Shown piece by piece: positions 17,870 through 27,000 of a DNA stretch of 64,000 bases. The DNA lies in NCBI GenBank assembly GCA_040079635.1, contig JBEBJY010000005.1:27612-91611 (forward strand), read 5' to 3'. The stretch's first letter is position 1, and every line of letters begins with the position of its first letter. The notes under the pieces were generated by a model that had not been told where the DNA came from, did no database searches, and saw only the letters and a program-made list of their open reading frames with translations. The DNA is from Aalborgiella sp040079635. Its GTDB lineage: Bacteria > Pseudomonadota > Gammaproteobacteria > Burkholderiales > Burkholderiaceae_C. The position numbers and the translations under genes were made by a program.

Positions 17870-17934
17870 CCCCTGTTAAACACCGTTTGCATCGGTAATG
17901 GTGTTAATCAACATCAAATCAGCATCATTTTAGG

Positions 17935-17983
17935 TTAGAGCCAGCGTATTTATTGCCTAAGCAGCTATATTATTTATAGCAAA
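17935..17983 (-). repeat. Dispersed repeat copy before the parB stop
   Basis: Reverse orientation: TTAGAGCCAGCGTATTTATT, then GCCTAAGCAGCTAT and a hairpin ending TATAGCAAAA. It lies between the converging epimerase gene and parB. Confidence 0.93.
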
Positions 17984-17998
17984 ATCTGTCCGACTGAC

Positions 17999-18952
17999 TT
18001 ACTCTTTGCCCCGCAAACGGTCAATCAAGCCGTTCAGCTCTTCCATGGAACCAAATTGAACGCTGAGTTCGCCCATTTCCTCAAACTTGCCATGACGTTT
18101 CACGCGTTTTTTGACGCGGATTTCGACTTGGGCGGTGAGCAGGTCTGACAGCTCTTCTTCCACGCGTTTCAAGTCGCGGGATTTTTCTTTTTTCGGCTTG
18201 GTCGCTACCAGGTTGAACTCGGCGCTGAGCTTTTTGACCAGGCTTTCGGCCTCGCGTACCGACATTTTCTTGGCACTGATTTGACTAGCAGCCGTTATTT
18301 GGGTAGCGCGGTCTAGGGCTAGCAGGGCGCGGGCGTGACCCATGTCCAAATCGCCAGCCATCAGCATGGTTTGCACCGGGTCAGCCAAGTTGAGTAGGCG
18401 CATCAAGTTGCTGGCTGCGGCGCGGGAACGGCCTACGGCTTGGGCGGCTTGCTCGTGGGTGAGGGAAAATTCTTTCACCAAACGCTGCAAACCCTGCGCC
18501 TCTTCCAGTGGGTTGAGGTCTTCGCGCTGGATGTTTTCAATCAAGGCCATCGCGGCGGCGGCCTCGTCGGGCACTTCGCGCACCAAGACAGGCACGCTGT
18601 CCAAACCGGCTAATTTAGAGGCGCGGAAGCGGCGCTCACCGGCGATGATTTCGTATTTGCCTTCGTTGGGGCCACTGGTTAAGCGACGCACCAAAATCGG
18701 TTGCATGATGCCTTGGGCTTTGATCGACTCGGCCAACTCGTACAAAGCGCCCTCGTCCATACGGGTGCGGGGTTGGTACTGGCCTGCCACCATGTCGGTC
18801 AACATCAGCGTTGACGGTGTGCCGGGGTTGGCCTGCTCTGCGGCTTTGGCAGCGGCTAAGTTGGCGGCATTCGTCGCGGCGTTTTCGTCAAAAGTGGGGC
18901 CGAGCAGTGCTTCTAAGCCACGGCCTAGGCCTTTGGGTCGTTTGGTAACCAT
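17999..18952 (-). CDS. parB: Chromosome-partitioning protein ParB
   Basis: CTPase/DNA-binding protein that loads at parS sites and spreads to form the segregation complex; 317 aa. It begins KRPKGLGRGLEALLG, the conserved ParA-interacting N-terminus. Box motifs AGERRFRASKLAGL and ENIQREDLNPLEEAQGL (CTP-binding region, about 110-160) are followed by the helix-turn-helix region THEQAAQAVGRSRAAASNLMRLL. The C-terminus has the dimerisation region. It is five bases downstream of a small hydrolase gene; its targets are probably the two parS sites at 21135 and 22330. Confidence 0.97.
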   Translation of the reverse strand: MVTKRPKGLGRGLEALLGPTFDENAATNAANLAAAKAAEQANPGTPSTLMLTDMVAGQYQPRTRMDEGALYELAESIKAQGIMQPILVRRLTSGPNEGKYEIIAGERRFRASKLAGLDSVPVLVREVPDEAAAAMALIENIQREDLNPLEEAQGLQRLVKEFSLTHEQAAQAVGRSRAAASNLMRLLNLADPVQTMLMAGDLDMGHARALLALDRATQITAASQISAKKMSVREAESLVKKLSAEFNLVATKPKKEKSRDLKRVEEELSDLLTAQVEIRVKKRVKRHGKFEEMGELSVQFGSMEELNGLIDRLRGKE

Positions 18953-18957
18953 GTTTA

Positions 18958-19539
18958 TTATCCGTTGATGGGTCCGTTGTGATTTGTAGTTTTAAGAAGT
19001 AATTCGCGCCCTGCTGGCCAGTCAGCCAAGCCAGATTCAGCATTAATGTGGCCGCGCTCGCCGATGTTGACGAGTTCAGCGCCCCAGTTTTGCGCGAGTT
19101 TTTGCGCGGCTGTGAAACTGCCGAACGGGTCGTTTGTAGAAGCGACCAATGTTGCGTTAAAAGGTAATTGGTTCAGCACAGGTTTGCTCCAGCTGTGCAG
19201 TTGTGGCGGCAAGTTCGCCTGATGTGGGTCTGGCGGCGCGACCAAGAGCGCACCAGCCACCTTGCTGACGTTGGGCGACAAAGCAGCCCAGCTGGCCAAC
19301 AAATGGCAACCCAAGCTGTGCGCCACAAAGGCAATGGGCACGTTTGGTTGTTTTTGGAGTTGGTTTTGAACGACATCTTCCAGCCGCGTGATCCAATCGC
19401 CGCGCAGCGGGTGCATCCAATCGTACTGCTCCACCAGCTCGTCACCAAACAGTGCAGACCAGCGGATTTGCCAGTGCTGCGCCCCGCTGCCCTGCCAGCC
19501 TGGGAGCGTGAAAACGTGCGGTGATACAGAATGGGTCAT
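18958..19539 (-). CDS. Small alpha/beta hydrolase, RBBP9/YdeN family
   Basis: A 193-aa serine hydrolase-like protein: TLPGWQGSGAQHWQIRW at the N-terminus, the nucleophile elbow AHSLGCHLLASW (Ser about residue 74), a probable acid in ASTNDPFGSF and a late His in GERGHINAESGLADW. This is the YdeN/RBBP9 pattern. Its substrate is unknown. It sits between parA and parB, which is odd for a partition operon, and is separated from parA by a dispersed repeat. Confidence 0.85.
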   Translation of the reverse strand: MTHSVSPHVFTLPGWQGSGAQHWQIRWSALFGDELVEQYDWMHPLRGDWITRLEDVVQNQLQKQPNVPIAFVAHSLGCHLLASWAALSPNVSKVAGALLVAPPDPHQANLPPQLHSWSKPVLNQLPFNATLVASTNDPFGSFTAAQKLAQNWGAELVNIGERGHINAESGLADWPAGRELLLKTTNHNGPING

Positions 19540-19550
19540 TCAACAAATAT

Positions 19551-19604
19551 GCTATTTATTTGATAGCTGCTCAGGCAATAAATACGCTGGCTAGAGGTAT
19601 ATTT
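19551..19604 (+). repeat. Dispersed repeat copy between parA and the hydrolase gene
   Basis: Forward orientation: GCTAT-TTATTTG-ATAGC, then TGCTCAGGCAATAAATACGC and TGGCTAGAGGTATATTT. It lies in the parA-hydrolase-parB gene series. Confidence 0.95.
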
Positions 19605-19632
19605 GGCATGTTTTTTCGTGTTTTCATCGCTT

Positions 19633-20418
19633 TTACATGGTTTTGATGCGTTCAACCATCTCAGCCGCAAACTCCACAAACGCCACACTGCCGCGCGCAG
19701 ACGGGTCAAACACCACGCCGGGCAAACCGTAGCTGGGCGCTTCGGCCAGACGCACATTACGCGGAATGACGGTGTTGAACACTTTGTTGCCAAAGTGGTT
19801 TTTGAGCTGCTCGCTCACCTGCTGCTGCAGCGTGATGCGTGGGTCAAACATGACGCGCAGCAATCCGATGATTTGCAAATCAGGGTTCAAATTGGCGTGC
19901 ACCTGCTTGATGGTGTTGACCAGATCGGTCAAGCCTTCCAGCGCAAAATACTCGCACTGCATGGGCACAATCACGCCATTGGCGCAGCACAGGCCGTTCA
20001 AGGTGAGCATGGACAAGCTGGGTGGGCAGTCAATCAGTACGAAGTCGTACTCGCTATCGACGGCTTCAATCGCGGTCTTGATGCGCTTTTCGCGGCGCTC
20101 CACATCGACCAATTCCACCTCAGCACCCGCCAGGTCGCGGTTCGCACCCAAAATGTCAAAACTGCAACCCGCAGCGATCAACTTCTCGCTTTTAACGCGG
20201 GCTTCGGTAATCGAGGCGTTCTCTAGCAACACGTCATAAATCGTCAACTCCAGCGTGCGCTTGTCCACGCCCGAACCCATGGTGGCGTTGCCCTGTGGGT
20301 CAAGGTCAATCATCAAGACGCGTTGGCCGATTTTGGCCAAGCCGGCCGCCAAATTAACCGTGGTCGTGGTTTTGCCGACACCACCTTTTTGATTTGCAAC
20401 GCAGAAGATCTTAGCCAT
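19633..20418 (-). CDS. parA: Chromosome-partitioning ATPase ParA
   Basis: Deviant Walker ATPase that moves ParB-parS complexes along the nucleoid; 261 aa, the short chromosomal (Soj-like) form without an N-terminal DNA-binding domain. Motifs: NQKGGVGKTTTTVNLA at the N-terminus, VLMIDLDPQGNATMGSG, and FVLIDCPPSLSMLTLNG. LGANRDLAGAEVELV is also typical. It is in the conserved mnmG-rsmG-parA-parB order, interrupted here by lysE-like and hydrolase genes. Confidence 0.97.
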   Translation of the reverse strand: MAKIFCVANQKGGVGKTTTTVNLAAGLAKIGQRVLMIDLDPQGNATMGSGVDKRTLELTIYDVLLENASITEARVKSEKLIAAGCSFDILGANRDLAGAEVELVDVERREKRIKTAIEAVDSEYDFVLIDCPPSLSMLTLNGLCCANGVIVPMQCEYFALEGLTDLVNTIKQVHANLNPDLQIIGLLRVMFDPRITLQQQVSEQLKNHFGNKVFNTVIPRNVRLAEAPSYGLPGVVFDPSARGSVAFVEFAAEMVERIKTM

Positions 20419-20436
20419 ATTATTTTATTTACTCTT

Positions 20437-21051
20437 TTATTTGCCTAGGGCTAGCTTGACGCCGAAACCGATGAGAAAAACGCCCGCTATTTTTTGCAAC
20501 ACATCCGTCACCCGTGGGTTGGCCCGAATGCGCTCTGCCATGTAGTGCGTGATCAACACCACGGAAATGCAATAGGCAAAGCCCAACACCGCAATGGTCG
20601 CAGCCATCACACCAAACGTCACCATACCCTGATGCTTAAGTGGGTCGATAAACTGCGGGAAGAACGCCACGTAAAACATGATGGCCTTGGGGTTAAACAA
20701 GGTGATCACCAAGGTTTGCCGAAAATAATGCCCCGTTTTGATGTTGAGCAGTGGTTTATCGCCCGCCTTTGCCGTCAACATCTTGAATCCCAGCCACGCC
20801 AAATAGGCCGCGCCCAACCATTGCAAGACATGAAAAACAATCGGGTTAGCTGCTAACAAAGCTGCGACACCAGCCACCGTAAGCCACAGCAAAATTTGAT
20901 CCCCGACTAGCAAGCCAAACACCGAGGCGATGCCACCCCTCAAACCACCCTTCCCTGCAGAGGTGATGAGCGCCAAATTACCCGGCCCTGGTAGCAGCAA
21001 GAGCAAGATAAAAGCGATGACAAAGGCACTGTAATTGCTAATTCCAAACAT
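20437..21051 (-). CDS. LysE family amino-acid exporter
   Basis: Inner-membrane translocator, 204 aa, with about six hydrophobic helices. The N-terminal LPGPGNLALITSAGKGGLRGGIAS is the LysE/RhtB signature; FNPKAIMFYVAFFPQFIDP is the second family block. The exported compound is unknown. It lies between rsmG and parA on the same strand, with short gaps, so it is probably read through from the mnmG operon. Confidence 0.9.
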   Translation of the reverse strand: MFGISNYSAFVIAFILLLLLPGPGNLALITSAGKGGLRGGIASVFGLLVGDQILLWLTVAGVAALLAANPIVFHVLQWLGAAYLAWLGFKMLTAKAGDKPLLNIKTGHYFRQTLVITLFNPKAIMFYVAFFPQFIDPLKHQGMVTFGVMAATIAVLGFAYCISVVLITHYMAERIRANPRVTDVLQKIAGVFLIGFGVKLALGK

Positions 21052-21073
21052 GCAACGAGTTTACGCGAGAAAA

Positions 21074-21781
21074 CTACGCTTTTTGTCGCATCCAAACAAT
21101 GCAGCGCTCTGCATCTAGTCCAGGAACAGTGAGCTGTTCCACGTGAAACACCGCCACATCCACCGGCAACTCAGCCACTTCAGTCGCCGTATCTTTGGCT
21201 TTCATCGCCAACCAAATACCCGTAGTTGGCTTAAGCGCCGCACGTGAACCCGTGACGAAATCCAATAGAGTGGCAAAGGCACGCGAAGTGATGACGTCGT
21301 ATTTTTGCGTCAAAGTCTCGACCCGTGCGTGCAACGCCTGCAAATTCGGCAACTTTAACTCCGTCGCTGCCTGCTGTACAAAGGCCATTTTCTTGGCCAC
21401 AGCATCTACGCAGGTCACATGAATATCTGGGCAACATATCGCCAGCACCACGCCGGGCAGGCCTGCACCTGCGCCTACGTCTAGCAATTTGTACAAGTAG
21501 GTAGTCACTTCGGCATTATTTGCGGCATCATGGGCACCATCTTGTTCATAAGCCAAACCAGCCAAGCGAATCCGCAGCGGCGCAACAATGGCCAAGCTGT
21601 CCAGCAAATGGTGCGTCAGCATCTCGGCGGGGTCGCGGATCGCCGTCAGGTTGTAGACCTTGTTCCACTTTTGAATCAAGGCGTGGTAGCCCAAGAGCTG
21701 GGCGATTTGCGTGTCGCTCAGCGTGAGACCGAGCGCTTCTGCGCCCTGCCGCAAAGACAGTTCATACACATTCGCCGTCAT
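21074..21781 (-). CDS. rsmG: 16S rRNA (guanine527-N7)-methyltransferase RsmG
   Basis: SAM-dependent methyltransferase (GidB), 235 aa. The SAM motif LLDVGAGAGLPGVVLAI (about 117) and the block VTSRAFATLLDFV are characteristic, as is HHLLDSLAIVAPL. About 20 additional residues between IRLAGLAY and LLDVGAG are not expected from the E. coli protein; I see no convincing repeat there. The ATG overlaps the mnmG stop (ATGA), so the two are coupled. A parS site (21135-21150) lies in its C-terminal coding part. Confidence 0.96.
   Translation of the reverse strand: MTANVYELSLRQGAEALGLTLSDTQIAQLLGYHALIQKWNKVYNLTAIRDPAEMLTHHLLDSLAIVAPLRIRLAGLAYEQDGAHDAANNAEVTTYLYKLLDVGAGAGLPGVVLAICCPDIHVTCVDAVAKKMAFVQQAATELKLPNLQALHARVETLTQKYDVITSRAFATLLDFVTGSRAALKPTTGIWLAMKAKDTATEVAELPVDVAVFHVEQLTVPGLDAERCIVWMRQKA
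21135..21150. other. parS site in rsmG
   Basis: TGTTCCACGTGAAACA fits the parS consensus TGTTNCACGTGAAACA at every position. It lies about 2.2 kb from parB. Confidence 0.9.
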
Positions 21782-23832
21782 TCTGGAGTAGCCTCAGTCA
21801 CAGCTTGTTCAGACATTGAAGCTCGCTTTTTATCAGCGCTCTTTTCCGCATTTTTATCTGAAAAGCCTTTGTAGCCACTCTTTTTCAAATACACCAAGAG
21901 CAGGGACACCGTCGCTGGGGTGATGCCAGAAATACGCGACGCCAAACCCAAAGTCTCAGGCTTGTGCTTGTTCAGCTTTTGTCTTGCCTCTATGCTGAGC
22001 GCTGACACTTGGCTGTAATCCATGTCTGGCGGCAGCTTGAATTGCTCAAAATGCAGGGCTTTTTCCACCTCAGCGTGTTGGCGGTCAATGTAGCCGGCGT
22101 ATTTGGCGACAATTTCAATTTGCTCAACAACGGTAATGTCATCTGACGGCGGCGCTTCGGCATCAGCGAACTTGCCAGATTCCAAGCTCATCAACCCAGC
22201 GTAGTTCACATCAGGACGGCGCAATAGTTCTAGCAAGTTGTATTCATGCTCCAAAGCTTTGCCAAAAACACGCTCAGCCTCAGCTGCGGAGACATTTTTC
22301 GGGCTTGCCCACAATGCTTTCAAGCGTTGTGTTTCACGTGAAACAGCATCGCGTTTGCGGTTGAAAACATCCCAGCGCACGTCGTCCACCAAGCCCATCT
22401 CTCGTCCCACTTCGGTCAAACGCACATCGGCATTGTCTTCGCGCAGCTGCAGGCGGAACTCAGCACGGCTGGTGAACATGCGGTAAGGCTCGGTCACGCC
22501 CTTACTGATCAAGTCATCCACCAGCACCCCCAAGTAGGCTTCGTCACGGCGTGGCAGCCATGTGTCACCTGTATAAGTAGCACTACCTGCTGCGCTGAGT
22601 GCAGTATCACCAAAGCCCAAACTGCGGCACTGCAAAGCGGCGTTGATGCCCGCAAACATACCCTGCGCCGCCGCCTCTTCGTAGCCAGTCGTGCCGTTGA
22701 TCTGCCCGGCAAAGAACAAGCCACCAATGGCGCGGGTTTCAAAGCTGGTTTTCAGGGCGCGTGGGTCAAAGTAATCGTACTCAATCGCGTAGCCTGGGCG
22801 CAGGATATGAGCGTTTTCCAAGCCCACCATCGAGCGAACCAGTTCGTACTGGATGTCAAACGGCAGGCTGGTGCTGATGCCATTGGGGTAGTACTCATTG
22901 GTGGTCAGGCCTTCGGGTTCTAGGAAAATCTGGTGGCTCTCTTTGTCGGCAAAGCGGTTGATTTTGTCTTCCACGCTGGGGCAATAGCGTGGGCCGACAC
23001 CCTCAATCTTGCCGGTGAACATGGGGCTGCGGTCGAAACCGGAGCGGATAATCTCGTGCGTCCGCTCGTTGGTGTGGGTGATCCAGCACGGCATTTGCTG
23101 CGGGTGCATAGCCGTTTTGCCCAAAAAGCTGAACACCGGCATAACTGGGTTATCAGCGCCTTCCATGCCATCACCAGGCTGGCGTAGGCATTTGTCAAAA
23201 TCAATACTGCGACCATCCAAGCGTGGTGGCGTGCCTGTTTTCAGGCGGCCTTGCGGCAACTTGAGTTCTTTGAGCCGAGCACTCAGCGAGACTGCCGGCG
23301 GATCGCCTGCCCTGCCCGCCGCGTAGTTGTTCAGGCCGACGTGGATTTTGCCGTCCAAAAACGTACCTGCCGTCAGCACCACCGTTTTGCTGCGAAAGCG
23401 CACACCGACTTGGGTGACAGCGCCGACGACTCTATCCCCTTCTACCATGAGGTCATCTACGGCTTGCTGGAACAACCACAAATTCGGTTGATTCTCCAAC
23501 TTGTGGCGAATCGCCGCCTTGTATAAAACACGGTCAGCCTGCGCCCGGGTCGCGCGCACAGCAGGGCCTTTGGAGCTGTTGAGGATACGGAACTGGATGC
23601 CCGCTTCGTCGGTAGCCAGCGCCATCGCGCCGCCCATGGCGTCAACTTCTTTGACCAAGTGGCCTTTGCCGATACCGCCGATTGAAGGGTTGCAACTCAT
23701 CTGCCCCAGCGTCTCGATGTTGTGCGACAGGAGCAGGGTTTTGCAGCCCATGCGGGCGCTGGCCAATGCGGCCTCGGTGCCAGCGTGGCCACCACCGACG
23801 ACGATGACGTCAAATTCTTGGGGATAGTTCAT
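21778..23832 (-). CDS. mnmG: tRNA uridine-5-carboxymethylaminomethyl modification enzyme MnmG
   Basis: FAD enzyme (GidA) which, with MnmE, installs cmnm5U at tRNA wobble positions; 684 aa against a usual 630-650. N-terminal FAD motif VVGGGHAGTEAALASARMG, then CNPSIGGIGKGHLVKEVDAMGG, GTFLDGKIHVG, RLKTGTPPRLDGRSIDF and PGYAIEYDYFDPRALK. The extra length is a charged C-terminal tail (about 650-684, Lys/Ala/Glu-rich). First gene of the mnmG-rsmG-lysE-parA-parB series. A perfect parS lies inside the coding sequence. Confidence 0.97.
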   Translation of the reverse strand: MNYPQEFDVIVVGGGHAGTEAALASARMGCKTLLLSHNIETLGQMSCNPSIGGIGKGHLVKEVDAMGGAMALATDEAGIQFRILNSSKGPAVRATRAQADRVLYKAAIRHKLENQPNLWLFQQAVDDLMVEGDRVVGAVTQVGVRFRSKTVVLTAGTFLDGKIHVGLNNYAAGRAGDPPAVSLSARLKELKLPQGRLKTGTPPRLDGRSIDFDKCLRQPGDGMEGADNPVMPVFSFLGKTAMHPQQMPCWITHTNERTHEIIRSGFDRSPMFTGKIEGVGPRYCPSVEDKINRFADKESHQIFLEPEGLTTNEYYPNGISTSLPFDIQYELVRSMVGLENAHILRPGYAIEYDYFDPRALKTSFETRAIGGLFFAGQINGTTGYEEAAAQGMFAGINAALQCRSLGFGDTALSAAGSATYTGDTWLPRRDEAYLGVLVDDLISKGVTEPYRMFTSRAEFRLQLREDNADVRLTEVGREMGLVDDVRWDVFNRKRDAVSRETQRLKALWASPKNVSAAEAERVFGKALEHEYNLLELLRRPDVNYAGLMSLESGKFADAEAPPSDDITVVEQIEIVAKYAGYIDRQHAEVEKALHFEQFKLPPDMDYSQVSALSIEARQKLNKHKPETLGLASRISGITPATVSLLLVYLKKSGYKGFSDKNAEKSADKKRASMSEQAVTEATPE
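22330..22345. other. parS site in mnmG
   Basis: TGTTTCACGTGAAACA, a perfect 16-bp palindrome and an exact match to the canonical parS sequence. It is 1195 bp from the site in rsmG. Confidence 0.95.
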
Positions 23833-23950
23833 CCCTTCATTTTAATTTACTTCACCCTTCGCGTCATGTTCTTAGCGCATTCTCAGATTTACTAGGGTGT
23901 GAATGCCGCTAATAAGTGACGTTTAAGCGACTTTTCCCCGTTAACAAATT

Positions 23951-23990
23951 GGCGTATTTGGTCAATACTTCGCTATCAATTTATTAAAAC
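23951..23990 (-). repeat. Possible decayed dispersed repeat copy upstream of putA
   Basis: GGCGTATTTGGTCAATACTT followed by CGCTAT keeps the spacing of the repeat (GGCGTATTT...GCTAT, 26 bases) with 17 of 26 identities, but it lacks the closing hairpin arm. It lies in the 180-bp mnmG/putA divergent gap, where nothing else was seen. Confidence 0.35.
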
Positions 23991-24012
23991 CTACACCGAA
24001 GCGAGATTCACC

Positions 24013-27000
24013 ATGCGCCTACCCAACCCCTACCGCCCAGAAGCCACCATCGTCGCCCAGCGCCTCAACACCCTAGCGAATTCTTTGGATTGGGCCAGTG
24101 CCGCCAAGGCCGCCGCGCCTTGGGTGCAGGCCGTACGCGACAACCCGCCACCGTTTTGGGCGATGGAAAGCTTGTTGAAGGAATACCCGATTTCCAGCGC
24201 CGAAGGCCTAGCCTTGATGCGCTTGGCCGAAGCACTCTTGCGCGTCCCCGACGCCGAAACCGCCATTGCGTTAACCGCAGACCAGCTCGGGCGTGCGGAC
24301 TTTGACGGTGTGCAGGATTCCGCTTTGACAAGGCTTTCTAGCGCGGCGATTGCCATGTCCAAAAAGTTTTTGCCCGATTCAACAACGGGCAAAACTGAAT
24401 CCCCCAACCTGATGACCAAGCTGGGTGCAAAAACCGTGGTTGCCGCAACCTTACGTGCCGTGCAACTTTTAGGTCACCAATTCGTCCTCGGTCAAACCAT
24501 TGACGAGGCGATGAAGGTGGCGGATGCAACCCGCAAGAAAACTGCCAATCTCAGATTCAGCTACGACATGCTGGGCGAAGGCGCGCGGACAGATGCGGAT
24601 GCGTTAAGTTATCTGGCTAGTTACAAAAACGCTATTATTTCAATAGCAGTTCAGGCAATAAATACGCCGGCTAGAGGCATAAATGAAGCTCAAAAAACAG
24701 CTAAAAACGATGGCATCTCTATCAAACTGAGTGCTTTGCACCCGCGCTACGAAGACGCACAGCACACTCGCGTCATGGCCGAGCTGGTGCCGCGCGTGTG
24801 GGGGCTGTGCGAGCTGGCGGCGAACGCCAATATCAACCTGACCATTGATGCCGAAGAAGTGGATCGGCTGGAGCTGTCGCTGGATGTGTTCGAAGCCCTC
24901 GCCGCCCAAGTCGCCGTCCAGTACCCGCAGTGGGAAGGCTTTGGACTCGCCATGCAGGCCTACCAGACCCGCGCTTTGGAGCTGATCGAGCACGTGACCA
25001 CCCTCGCCCGCCGCTACAAGCTCAAGCTCATGTGCCGCCTGGTTAAAGGCGCGTACTGGGACAGCGAAATCAAGCGCGCGCAGGAGCTGGGTCTTCCGCA
25101 CTACCCCGTCTTCACCCACAAACACCACACCGACGTGTCTTACCTCGCCTGCGCCAAAGCGCTGCTGGACGCGCCCGATGCGATCTACCCGCAGTTCGCG
25201 ACGCACAACGCCGCAACCATCGCCGCGATTTTGCAGATGGCGGCCAAAACCGGCGCACCTTTCGAACTACAAAGATTGCACGGTATGGGCGAAGGCGTTT
25301 ACCGTGAGGTGTTGAAAAACCCGCTCATCAGCTGCCGCGTCTACGCCCCCGTGGGTGCGCACCGCGACTTGCTGGCTTATCTGGTGCGCCGCCTGCTGGA
25401 AAACGGCGCGAACTCGTCGTTTGTGCATCAGTTGACCGACGAATCGGTGGGCATGGCCGAGTTGCTGATTTCGCCCTTGCGCCTGGAGCCGCACAGCGCC
25501 TTTGCCCTGCCGCCGCAGTTGTTTGGCGAATCCACCACAGCCCGCAAAAACAGCAACGGCGTCGATTTGACAGTGGAAACCATGCGCGCACCGCTGTTGG
25601 CAGCCTACGCCACAACGACCGTACCCGCCGTGGCCGAATACGCCGTCGCTGCTATTCCAGAAGCTCTCAAAGCAAGTCTTGCGAGCTATCAAACCTGGAG
25701 CAAAACAGCGGTATCCGACCGCGCTGCCATCCTGAGAACCGCTGCAGACGCCTTAGACGCGCAGTTGCCCACCTTCTGTGCCCTGCTGGTCAAGGAAGCC
25801 TTCAAAACCTGGGGCGATGCGGTATCTGAGGTGCGCGAAGCGGTGGACTTTTTGCGCTACTACGCGGATGAAGCCGAACGCGTGATGACGCCCATCGCCC
25901 TGCCCGGCCAGAACGGAGAGGTGACGCTAGGCGTCACGGGCGAAACCAACGAGCTGCGCCTGATCGCCCGTGGCCCCTGGGTCTGCATCAGCCCGTGGAA
26001 CTTCCCGTTGGCAATTTTTGCAGGGCAAGTCGCGGCAGCTTTAGCGACGGGAAACACTGTGCTGGCCAAACCGGCCGAGCAGACGCCCGGCGTGGCGCAG
26101 GACATGGTGGCCCTGCTGCACTGCGCGGGCGTGCCCAGCGGAGCGCTGCAACTCCTGCACGGCGCGGGTGACACGGTGGGTGCTGCGCTGGTGGCCGCCC
26201 CCGGTGTGGCGGGCGTGGTGTTCACCGGCTCAACGCAGGTCGCCAAAATCATCAACCGCGCATTGGCGGCCAAAGATGGGGCGATTGTGCCGCTGATCGC
26301 CGAAACCGGCGGCATCAACGCCATGCTGGTCGACAGCACCGCCCTGCCCGAGCAGGTGGGGGATGCCGTGGTGCAAAGCGCCTTCCGCAGCGCCGGCCAG
26401 CGCTGCTCGGCACTGCGGCTGCTGTGTGTGCACGAGTCGATTGCGGATGGCGTGATCGAGATGATTCTGGGCGCGGCGAAGGAGTTGCGCGTGGGCGACA
26501 CCGCTGATCTGGCCACCGATGTGGGACCGGTCATCGACAAAGAGGCCTTCGACAACATTCATAACCACCTGCAACGCCTTGAAAAAACATCAAAATCACT
26601 GCTAAATACGCACTCAGCCAGCGTATTTATTACCTCATCAGCTACTAATAATATAGCAAATACGCAACCCCATCTGATTCCGCCTTTCGCCTTTGAGCTG
26701 AACGCCATCAGTGACATCGGTGCCGAAATCTTCGGCCCGGTGCTGCATGTGGTGCGCTGGGGTGGTGATCCGGCTGATGTCATTGCACAGATCAACGCCT
26801 TGGGATACGGACTGACGCTGGGTATCCAGACCCGCATCGATTCCCGCGCACAAGCGCTGGCGCGGGCGGCGCATGTCGGCAACGTCTACATCAACCGCAA
26901 CATGATTGGTGCAGTGGTCGGTGTGCAGCCATTTGGCGGCGAAGGTTTGAGCGGCACGGGTCCCAAAGCCGGCGGCCCACACTATTTGTACCGTTTTTGC

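Noticed and set aside
20420..20460. TTTATTTGCCTAGGGCTAG near the lysE stop as a repeat copy
   Set aside because: Too short and partly coding for the conserved end of LysE; no hairpin arm.
21490..21560. Extra residues in RsmG as a possible repeat insertion
   Set aside because: The DNA does not show the ordered motifs of the repeat in either orientation.
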